A DNA stretch of 64,000 bases, from the NCBI RefSeq assembly GCF_964340395.1, contig NC_135562.1, forward strand, positions 5,822,134 through 5,886,133, in the 5' to 3' direction. Positions 54,174-64,000 of this stretch are shown here, piece after piece. Each line of letters begins with the position of its first letter. Positions within the stretch are counted from its first letter, which is position 1. Source of the DNA: Glandiceps talaboti. Its lineage: Eukaryota; Hemichordata; Enteropneusta; Spengelidae. A program made the position numbers and the translations under genes. A model generated the notes under the pieces. The model was not told the DNA's origin. It did not search any database and saw nothing but the letters and a program-made list of their open reading frames with translations.

Positions 54174-54545
54174 AGAGGAGAGGAGAGGAGAGGAGAGGAG
54201 AGGAGAAGAGAAGAGAAGAGAAGAGAAGAGAAGAGAAGAGAAGAGAAGAGAAGAGAAGAGAAGAGAAGAGAAGAGAAGAGAAGAGAAGAGAAGAGAAGAG
54301 AAGAGAAGAGAAGAGAAGAGAAGAGAAGAGAAGAGAAGAGAAGAGAAGAGAAGAGAAGAGGAGAGGAGAGGAGAGGAGAGGAGAGGAGAGGAGAGGAGAG
54401 GAGAGGAGCGGAGAGGAAAGGAGAGGAGAGGAGAGGGGGAGGGGAAGGGGAGGAGAGGAGAAGGGAAGGGAAGGGAAGGGTAGGGAAGGACAGGGAAGGG
54501 AACAGAACAGAACAGAACAGAACAGAACAGAACAGAACAGAAGGG
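54174..54545 (+). repeat. Pentanucleotide array (GAGAG)n-(GAGAA)n-(GGAGA)n-(GGGAA)n-(AACAG)n
   Basis: A purine pentamer drifts through five sequence types across 370 bp. The central GAGAA block has about 31 units. It is completely purine-rich on + until AACAG. Long open frames on both strands are artefacts of the 5-bp period. Confidence 0.96.
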
Positions 54546-54959
54546 ATGGGAGCTAGATAGGAGAGAAATAAAAGCAGATGTAAAAGCCAAAAGAACAAAT
54601 AAAAACGAAATGATGAAATAATTTCACATTTCCTGAGACACTGTTTAATGTATATCCATCGAATTTTGATCTTAATCACGCTAACATCAACCGGAAGAGA
54701 GAATAAACACCGCCCTCTATCAAAACTACCTGTCACCGTATACGACTAAACATATATATGACCTTTGTAAATATGACGATTGTATTTAGTACTTGTAGGA
54801 ATCCTGGAAGATATGTCGTGACTGCGAAAACGAGTCATGCATAGATATAAATCGATTGTGTCAATAAATATGAAATCGTAAAGAGACACGTGCACATTTT
54901 ACTCAATTTGTCATATACATGTGACGAACTATACGTACCAGTATAAATTGTTTTCCATT

Positions 54960-55492
54960 TATGTGTTCATGGTGCTACCGTACGTATTACGGCTGTCACG
55001 ATTCCTCAGTCATTTCCGCACTCAATTGCAACAAAACAGAACATAAATTAAGGATATTAAAGTCGATATTTTGAAAATAAAAATACAGACGGCGCATTTT
55101 ACTGTGACATATGTTAACATTATTACGCCTTTGTCTTACAATAAACGTCAATAGAAGTTTACGTACCGCCGTACGTATATGCGATGCCAATAAAAATGGA
55201 TTCGGGCGTTGCCTGACCCCATAGAGACGAGGTCATGTATTGTAATTGCGAATGTGCCATGCGTCGTAGTAGCATCTTACGTTTCCAATTCGAAGATCGC
55301 CCCCAGAGCAGCCGGCTTATCATTCGGTCATGCTTGCCTGATCGATTCGCAGTAGTCCCCTAAGACGCCTAGCGGAACTATTAAATTGCCTGGGTTATCT
55401 TACGGTATTTGAGAACTTCTTCAGCGATCTGCTGCCCGTGTCCGTCGAACTGTTTTCTTCGTCGCTGTGTGTTTGGGCACGTTGGTGATACG
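54960..55492 (+). promoter_or_regulatory. CpG-rich stretch upstream of the MGCSGSKDD exon
   Basis: By eye this interval holds about 40 CpG dinucleotides in 530 bases, far more than the surrounding AT-rich, CpG-poor DNA. Examples are ACCGCCGTACG, TGCGTCGTAG and GATCGCCCCC. It abuts the candidate first exon, so it may be a promoter or 5' UTR. No TATA box is evident. The promoter role is inference. Confidence 0.35.
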
Positions 55493-55520
55493 ATGGGTTG
55501 CTCTGGTAGCAAGGATGATG
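55493..55520 (+). CDS. Candidate first coding exon, acylated N-terminus MGCSGSKDD
   Basis: A 28-nt candidate coding exon. It reads ATG GGT TGC TCT GGT AGC AAG GAT GAT G and is followed by the donor GTAGGT, leaving phase 1. The ATG context is good (A at -3, G at +4). The peptide M-G-C-S-G-S-K-D-D carries the same dual-acylation signature as the exon at 16364. Relative to that exon the codons for Gly2, Cys3 and Lys7 differ only at the third base, while residue 5 changes from Asn to Gly. The frame stays open upstream to a TAA at 55382, so a longer N-terminus is possible but less likely. A CpG-rich stretch precedes it. Reading through the donor gives a stop after two codons, which supports splicing there. 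Downstream exons were not found in the remaining 8.5 kb and probably lie beyond the window. Confidence 0.5.
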
Positions 55521-56237
55521 GTAGGTAATCGCAAAATTTATTGACAAATATGGTTGATATAGATTCACTTGTATCCGATGTCAGATAATGTTGTATTTCT
55601 CGGTGCAATATTTCATTACCGTGTGGGATACAATGTAAGCTATTCGTATGCATGTCGGCAAACGCGTCTATACCCAAACCAATATAAGTGATATTAAATT
55701 CTTCAGGCTGCCGTAGACATACCCATAGCAATCATTAATTTTCGTGGTTTGCGATACACCTGTTCTTAGTAATGAACATGCCTCTTATTAGCAATAATGT
55801 ATATATCCGTACTTCCTTCAAAAGTCAATTTCCAATACAGCCATACGTTCGACTCATTCAACGGAAGTAAAACACAAGAAAGTACGTTACTATACGACGC
55901 TTACTACCATAATTTGTTCTACTCTCCGTCGGTAAGACAGTTTGGAATGTCGTTGTCATTCTTTCTTCTCATTGACCTCATTCGTATTGTATTGTCCATG
56001 ACAACTTGTAACGTTTTTTTTTATTACTCCAATATACTATATACGTTTACAACCAGTCAACTCAATTTTTTCCACGGAAGTACACTTGTACGAAGATCAT
56101 TCGCCTGTACATGTATTATGACAAACGACTAATTTTGTTGAATGTTGGAAAACGTTGGAGACGGGCTGACCCAGATATTCTCTATGTCTTTGTACAGTAA
56201 ATCTCATTTACACATCATATAAACTCCCTCGCGCGCA
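55521..56237. other. Possible start of the intron after the MGCSGSKDD exon
   Basis: Begins with GTAGGT. An open frame at 55797-56132 has no recognisable family motif and is probably chance. Confidence 0.35.
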
Positions 56238-56329
56238 TACATACATACATACATACATACATACATACATACATACATACATACATACATACACACACGC
56301 ACACACACACACACACACACATACATACA

Positions 56330-56363
<34 letters not shown>

Positions 56364-56370
56364 CATACAT
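56238..56370 (+). repeat. (CATA)n-(CA)n-(CATA)n microsatellite
   Basis: CATA, then a CA block with CGCA variants (56293-56320), then CATA again. Confidence 0.95.
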
Positions 56371-58790
56371 ACTGTGACACGTAAGCATATCAGGTGGCCA
56401 TGTCGCAAACGGCATACATGTAAAATACCACAAGCAAGGTCCCTTCGACACATGGCATCGAAAAATAACAGAATGTTTATATTGCAAAGATATACACTGG
56501 GTGTAAAATTTCTGAGATTCTTTTCATCTTTAGCGGAGTAATCCAACTGAAGTGTTGTTACCCCACTCGCTGCCCTGTACTTCAAAGATAAGATGTGTAG
56601 ACATGCTGCAGAGACGATTTTATTTATAAACCTTTTCTAAAATACAAGTGTTTGAGAACTGAAATATGATACCTGGTCCGTAAATAAGGAGGTTGTCCTT
56701 ATACCAGACTAAAATAAAACTGGAAGACGCAACGAGTACTAAAAATAAGAATTTCGACGGGAAAATGAAAAACGGGAATTTTTGTTCACATAGTTTTGGC
56801 GGGAAAATACCCGGTAGTAAAGGGATTTATTTACATATATCAGCGTGTAAATAACTGACTAATCTACTGATACGTAAACGTCTGCTGAAGTGCAGCCTTC
56901 CGTAAATTAATGCCTCCAAATTGCCAGACGGGTACCATGACTTCTTCGCTTTCTCACATGCCTTAACTGTGGATGACGTCAGCAGACGGCCATTTCTGAT
57001 ACGACATGCCAAGGTCCTTGTCGGTGCATGCCGATGGATTACTCGAACATGTCACTGGCAGTAGGGATTCCTAGGCAGAGACACGGTCGTCAGAAAATAT
57101 ACATTTCACTGTCCATGGAGGTTATGTTGTCGTCGCCAGTTTTAAGCTGTCATTGTGAAATTCGAGTGATACTAAAATTGTTCTTTAATTCTGAAGTTCG
57201 AAGTATAAACGTGCATTAACGCACTTGGGTAGGAATGCAGTAACTAGTAATCACCGCCTTACAATTTGCTCGCTCAGACAATAAAATCGCACACATGAGT
57301 CGTTCAGTATTACAACTCCAACAGTCATGATTCACTTGTTTTAGTTGCAAAAGAGTCGTGGGTCTTTGTTACTTTTCTGCGATACCTTACCATATGGCGG
57401 TTACCATTTCCATGACCTCAAGTTTGAGCACAAGCTTACAAGCTTGATATATTCTTTAACTAGTAAAACATTGAGTATCAAAATTACACACTAGAACCAT
57501 CCCTTCAAAACTTAAATTTCTAAAGTTTTAAATTTGAACTACCACTTGAGGAATGTTTAAACATTTTTACCCAGAATTTTGTCTTTAAGGTTACTTGTGA
57601 TTTCCAAAAACTAACAATTAAAACAACAATTACACAATTGAACACTTTCTCTCGCTGGCGGCAAATAGTGGTTGAAACATGTTTCAAATTACTTGTTCAT
57701 GTAGTCTGTTACCCTCTGAGTCGTGATCACGCGCACTGATTGACATAGACAGGTTCAATTAGCATTCTACACGAAAATATGGTTTGAAATTTCAACATCA
57801 GAAATAAAAATTATGCTAATTTTTTTTTTCACTTTTAACTAAATTCCTGTCATTATATACATATATAGGAGTACTTCTTTGACTTCAGACCAAAAGTGAT
57901 CTGAAATGTAGAAAAAATTGCAGAAAAACAAGAATGTTAGTTTCTCCCCTCCACTGTCTATGGTTCCACAAGGTTTTTTCGGCAAAATATGATAGGAATT
58001 GAAAATATTAGAAAAACAATCTTTCATTAGAACATGTATGTCTACTAATCGCAAAAGACTCATTGATTGGCAGACCCAGGTTCGAACTTTTATTCCGGAC
58101 TGTATTGTGCACGAAATCCGGATCAATCAATTTGCTATACCCACACACTTGCTGTACCACGACAGAAATACTGACATTACATTTTCATTACTTTGTACAG
58201 GATGCGATCACTTGAAACTCCAATTTCGGCATTAATCAATTTGTAATTTTCTTTTCATTTTAAGTCTAAAATAATTTTCAGAGACGCCAAAAATTTAAAT
58301 GAAAACGAGAATTTATATACTATTTTCAACGGGAGAGTGGTAGCCGTACTGAAGGTGATATATGACACGTCAACTGAATTAAGATGACTCATTGATTGAA
58401 AGAGCCAGGTTCGAACTTATATTATAAAATTTGATGTTATGAATATGTTTGTAAATTTGATAATTTTAACATAACAATTGATGATAATTAAACAGTTGGG
58501 AAGGGACGTTTTATTTAATAACCTAAAATCAAATTGAACTGCACCCAAATTTACTGAAAAGGCAAAAACACAGTAATGTTTAACTCTTGTATACATAATA
58601 ACACCAGACAAGTCAGTTGAGCAAAGCCAGATTCAATCTGTAACGCTAAAGGTCAACGTCTCTATTCTACTTAAGATAACCCCTCCTCCACCCCAGTCTC
58701 TGCAAGACTATAGGAATGAAAATATCGATGATTTGTTAACGTTTAAATCTAACATTAATATCAATGTAATGCTGATAAAAGTAATGAAAT
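56371..58790. other. Gene-free stretch with a weak direct repeat
   Basis: TTTTGGCGGGAAAA at 56794 and TGACGTCA at 56974. GACTCATTGATTG followed by CCAGGTTCGAACTT occurs at about 58057 and 58384, and a diverged form at about 58612. This may be a decayed interspersed repeat. Confidence 0.4.
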
Positions 58791-59109
58791 CTGAAACAAA
58801 ATGTCACCTGGCTTGACAGACATGATACTAAAACTGCTACAAAATTTTAGCCAACAGAGATGTTTGTCGTGCAAGACGAGAAAATGTAGCACTGTTGGCA
58901 AAATATTTGTTGAGCCAGACGATAAAATGTAGCAGTTTTAGTAAGATTTTTGTTCAGCCTGATTATAAAATATAGCAATGTTGGTAAGATTTCTGTTGAG
59001 CCAGACGATAAAATGTAGCAATGTTGGTAAGATTTTTGCTGAGCCAGACAATAAAATGTAGCTGCAATCTTCGAAAGATTTTGTCAAGCCAGACGACGTT
59101 TTGTTTCAG
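58791..59109. mobile_element. MITE-like element: inverted ends around a 43-bp tandem array
   Basis: The left end CTGAAACAAAATGTCACCTG (58791) plus GCTTGACA is the inverse of the right end TGTCAAGCCAGACGACGTTT (59082) plus TGTTTCAG. Inside, a unit beginning GAGCCAGACGATAAAATGTA repeats at exactly 43-bp steps: 58869, 58912, 58955, 58998, 59041. An inverted partial copy (CTAAAACTGCTACAAAATTT, 58828) follows the left end. No coding capacity. Subterminal arrays between inverted ends are known from several non-autonomous DNA transposon and Helentron-like families; assignment is open. Confidence 0.75.
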
Positions 59110-59215
59110 GTTTCAGTTTTTAGCACAACTGAACTTGTTCAGTAGTGCTATAGGGATCGCCCGGCGTCTGTTATTTTACTCCTAACATATGTCTTCATGC
59201 AGCTGGAAAATGCAT

Positions 59216-59277
59216 GTGACCTTAGGGTTTGTGACTTCGAGTCTTTTGACTCGTAGTAACAAGACCCCTTAGGTCAC
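59216..59277. repeat. Imperfect 28-bp stem-loop with TTTT loop
   Basis: GTGACCTTAGGGTTTGTGAC and TTCGAGTC pair with GACTCGTAGTAACAAGACCC and CTTAGGTCAC across TTTT, with a few mismatches and a 2-nt bulge. It lies about 105 bp beyond the right end of the element at 58791-59109. Confidence 0.65.
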
Positions 59278-59593
59278 TCGTAGGAACGAAGAAAAATATT
59301 GTGAAAGCTATCTAATAGTTTATGAGTACCTTTTGGCGTTTTTCACTGGACAGAGTTCATGTTGAAATAAAATTACGCATAATCTTTCTTCTGACTAGTA
59401 GTGTATGTATTGTGTAGGTCAGTTTAGAGGAGAGGTTTTTGTTTCAGTTTTGTGATTTACGTCATGCAGTTCATGCTACTTATTAAAGCTTGTCTAATTA
59501 TTAGAGCTATTGATAGACATCTCTACTATCGATGACAGAAACATGATATATGGCTCTTTGATGAAATGTTAACACTCAAAGAGCTAGGTACAG

Positions 59594-59596
<3 letters not shown>

Positions 59597-59665
<69 letters not shown>

Positions 59666-59746
59666 ACAGAGAGAGAGACAGAGACAGAGACAGAGACAGA
59701 GACAGAGAGAGAGACAGAGAGAGAGAGAGAGACGGACGGACGGACG

Positions 59747-59777
<31 letters not shown>

Positions 59778-59805
59778 AGAGACATATATAGAGACAGACA
59801 GACAA

Positions 59806-59844
<39 letters not shown>

Positions 59845-59845
59845 T
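59597..59845 (+). repeat. Compound (GA)n-(GAGACA)n-(CGGA)n-(CAGA)n microsatellite
   Basis: GA to about 59660, GAGACA hexamers (59677-59710), CGGA (59731-59751), CAGA in two blocks separated by GACATATATAGAGA. Confidence 0.95.
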
Positions 59846-60635
59846 AAAGATAGGACATGATCTACGTGTTTGTTTTCAAATATAAACATACAGTGAAGTT
59901 GTTTTGACAAAAAGGTAAAAAAAACTAATACAATTTCCTGTCCATATTGCCACTATAGCATACAAGCAAATGTCTATCAAGCTACAGACACTAATGCAGG
60001 AAGCCTTGTGTTATTAGCTACACTGCAATGCATTCAATTTTCCGAATGACCACCATGTAAGATAAGGTCAACGAATTTAGAATTCCATATAACTGAGAAT
60101 TAAAGAGCGAATAGCAGAAACTAGTAAAGACACAATGAAAAATATTCAATCCCCGCAATGATGCAGCCCATAAATAAAGAAATTAAACCGCTAACATTTA
60201 TCTTGGGAACAGCTGCTTAATCTGTTAGTCCTACAAATTGATATGTTGTAAATATAAAAGTTGTATATGCCTTCTATTACATACATGAATTATGTTTAGG
60301 AGAATACACATAGTTAAGCGCCCTTAGAGAAGGTTTAATTGCAGTGGGACTAATCCTTTGTGATTACTAATGCATGAATCATGAAATATATGTACAGATA
60401 TACCACATGGAATCATTCTTCTTGTGTTGCTATTGTTTTGTGACTCGGCGTTTCAATACATCAAATTCACTGTTGCATAAGGCATAATGAAGGTCACAAA
60501 GACGAAGAATATCTTATCTTCTTGTTTTAAAAGTTGTAAAATATTTTGGGTAGGAAGCTTAAAATAGGGTCGGTCGTGTTATCGGAAACACGCATGTTTT
60601 TTATTTGACCTAAACTGGCAGTGTTTGGTCATTAA
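59846..60635. other. Gene-free stretch
   Basis: Nothing supported. Confidence 0.5.
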
Positions 60636-60800
60636 ATTGGTCATATGGATAGGAATTGGTATTTAGTTTGGGTTTTTGATTTATAAAACAATTTTATCAT
60701 GGCTTCCTACTTGAAAAAATGAATGTAAAATAACATAGACCAAGTCTGTGTTTGTAACTCAATACATTGCTAAGATTTAAGTTGTACGTACAATAAGAAA
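60636..60800 (+). repeat. Dispersed repeat copy 2
   Basis: Partner of 47150-47330, diverged by substitutions and small indels. Shared anchors are GGTCATATGGAT, TTGTAACTCAATACATTGC and GTTGTACGTACAA. Finding it both in an intron and between genes argues for an interspersed family rather than a gene part. Confidence 0.6.
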
Positions 60801-61613
60801 CCTTTTACACACTTATCAGTTTGCCAATTTCAAATGCATTTTTATGAAAATGGCAATAAAGTTATATTATTATAATAATAATTATTATTATTAATTAAGT
60901 CCAGTTATAATTATAAATAGCTGCTGTTTTTTCATTCTGCTGAACAGTAAACATATTATTGGTAAACATCTGCATTGTTCTATTAGAAGATATATCGTAT
61001 CATTGACTGTTGAGTAATTGGTTACAAATAACCAGTTTGTTATGCACGTACTTAAGTAGAATGTACCTGTTAGAGTTTAGCGAGTCTATTAGAAAGCTTG
61101 TCTCTTGATGGCCATACAACACTCTGTTTATCGATTTGACATTGCCAACTCAATCAGCGCCTAACAAAACAGGGAATTCGATTGTAGAATGCAACATTGA
61201 AGTTTTTGTGCTCAGTATAGATTAGCACACTCGTATAACTGTATATTGTAGCCTAATCCAGTAGTTATTCATAATCGCGTCCTGTAGCTTATGTATTGTC
61301 ATGATGGTTGAATTGTGAGAGTACAGTCCGGCTTGGAATCTGTAGGTTGCAGCTTCCATTCTCGACGCCAACTTTTGTTTCTGAATGGCTAATTTTTGGG
61401 CAAGATTTGAACCACGATTGTGCTTCAGTCAACGCAGCTGTGTAATCGGGGACCTGATAAGCTTAGGATAGAATGATGCAATATGAATGCATTGCGTTTG
61501 AGTTTCTCTATTACTATTAATGTTGTGTTCGTGGATACGACACCTTGCTAAGATCGCGTTGGGAAACTAGAGTCGTTCCACACCACGCAAACTGACGTTA
61601 TGTTTCTCCATTC

Positions 61614-61740
61614 ACGTATAATAGTCTCGGTTACCCAGCCTCTCGCCGCTGGTGGGGGTCTGCCTACGAGACCTGTGTGGTCGTAGAAGAGCCCCCCCCC
61701 CCCCCAACGGTGAGAGTCTGAGTAACCGAGATTACGTATA
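61614..61740. mobile_element. Short palindromic MITE family B, copy 2
   Basis: The left end AGTCTCGGTTACCCAGCCTC (61623) plus TCGCCG is the inverse of the right end CGGTGAGAGTCTGAGTAACC (61707) plus GAGAT. The interior holds CTGCCTACGAGACCT, as in copy 1, and a run of 14-15 C (61692-61705). It is about 127 bp, non-coding and hairpin-forming. ACGTATA-like words flank both ends. Confidence 0.7.
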
Positions 61741-62129
61741 CTGATAAGCTTGGTATTGGTCTCCAATGTTAAAGCCTAGCCAGGAATGTCAAACTATTCA
61801 TATTTAAAACCCATATACCGTAATACGATATTTTGGATCAAATACGTTAATCCTATGCGCTTACAAAGGTTTCAATGGATTGTATGCTTCCCAGGGAGTA
61901 AGTATAAATGGCTCTTGTGCCACTATAGATCCGTGCAAGGCTAATAATTGTGAAGCGTTTTCAGGACAGTGTGAAAAGTGCTATACGAAACTAACATTAT
62001 TATTATTGTTATTATAAACTCAATGCCAGCAGACAACAGCTGCCAATCTAGAGTATCTTCGTTGTCACACATGGACAGACACCTGTTTCTGTAATTTGGA
62101 TTGCCTATATAACCTATCAGAAGTACAAG

Positions 62130-63693
<1,564 letters not shown>

Positions 63694-63695
63694 GT

Positions 63696-63750
<55 letters not shown>

Positions 63751-63763
63751 ATATGTGTATGTG

Positions 63764-63798
<35 letters not shown>

Positions 63799-63909
63799 GT
63801 ATGTGTAGGTGTAGGTGTATGTGTATGTGTATGTGTATGTATATGTATATGTGTATGTGTATGTGTATGTGTATGTATATGTATATGTAGATGTGTATGA
63901 GTATGTATA

Positions 63910-63946
<37 letters not shown>

Positions 63947-64000
63947 GTATATGTATATTATGTGTATATGTATATGTGTATGTGTATGTGTATGTATATG
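63694..64000 (+). repeat. Hexanucleotide array (TATATG / TGTATG)n, cut by the window end
   Basis: More than 45 hexamers, mostly GTATAT and GTGTAT in mixed order, with rare GTAGGT and GTAGAT units. It runs to the last base, so its full length is unknown. Confidence 0.95.

Noticed and set aside
54008-54736. Open frames of 166-188 residues on both strands
   Set aside because: They cover the 5-bp purine array; a 5-bp period without stops gives open frames on both strands. No protein motif.
55381-55731. 116-residue frame on the minus strand
   Set aside because: It lies antisense to the better supported MGCSGSKDD exon and CpG-rich region, and has no recognisable family motif.
58057-58420. tRNA genes or a tRNA-derived SINE (CCAGGTTCGAACTT resembles a T-arm/B box)
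   Set aside because: No A box, cloverleaf or 3' end could be built around either copy; kept only as a weak direct repeat.

Overview
The window looks like non-microbial, animal DNA. It is AT-rich, has no dense ORFs, is saturated with di-, tetra- and pentanucleotide microsatellites, and contains an intron-split gene with canonical GT/AG splice sites. The lineage cannot be fixed from sequence alone. The CaM-like gene and the TATGCAAATTAG-type repeats suggest a bilaterian, probably a marine invertebrate such as a cephalochordate, hemichordate or lophotrochozoan. That is inference.

One gene can be assembled with confidence: a 176-residue, four-EF-hand calmodulin-like protein in three exons at 45613-48047 (+). 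Both introns are phase 1. Intron 2 is mostly repeats: a minisatellite of about 1.1 kb and roughly 40 units, a dispersed repeat copy and a (GAAA)n tract. Two very short candidate first coding exons, 16364-16388 (MGCSNSKK) and 55493-55520 (MGCSGSKDD), lie on the same strand on either side of it. Each begins with a Met-Gly-Cys acylation signal, ends in a phase-1 splice donor, and differs from the other mostly at synonymous positions. They may be first exons of related genes, or the upstream one may be an alternative first exon of the CaM-like gene.

The rest is a repeat landscape. (1) There are about thirty microsatellite blocks, many compound (CATA next to CAGA, GA next to CAGA). (2) At least ten long inverted-repeat elements, which could be foldback or MITE-like, carry no transposase. 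Two share a family at about 8.9 and 13.3 kb. Two share another at about 50.7 and 61.7 kb. One at 58.8-59.1 kb has a 43-bp tandem array between inverted ends. (3) There are degenerate minisatellites of about 48, 55, 59 and 130-220 bp. (4) There are several near-perfect short hairpins. (5) E2F-like (TTTGGCGGGAA), CRE (TGACGTCA) and octamer (ATGCAAAT) words occur more often than chance would give, partly inside the repeats.

Layout: 1-16 kb intergenic with repeats; 16.36 kb first candidate MGC exon; 16.4-45.6 kb intergenic or a long intron with hairpin elements; 45.6-48.9 kb CaM-like gene and 3' UTR; 49-55 kb microsatellite-rich; 55.0-55.5 kb CpG-rich stretch leading to the second MGC exon; 55.5-64 kb repeats, ending in a hexanucleotide array cut by the window edge. 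No rRNA, tRNA, CRISPR array, reverse transcriptase or transposase was recognised.
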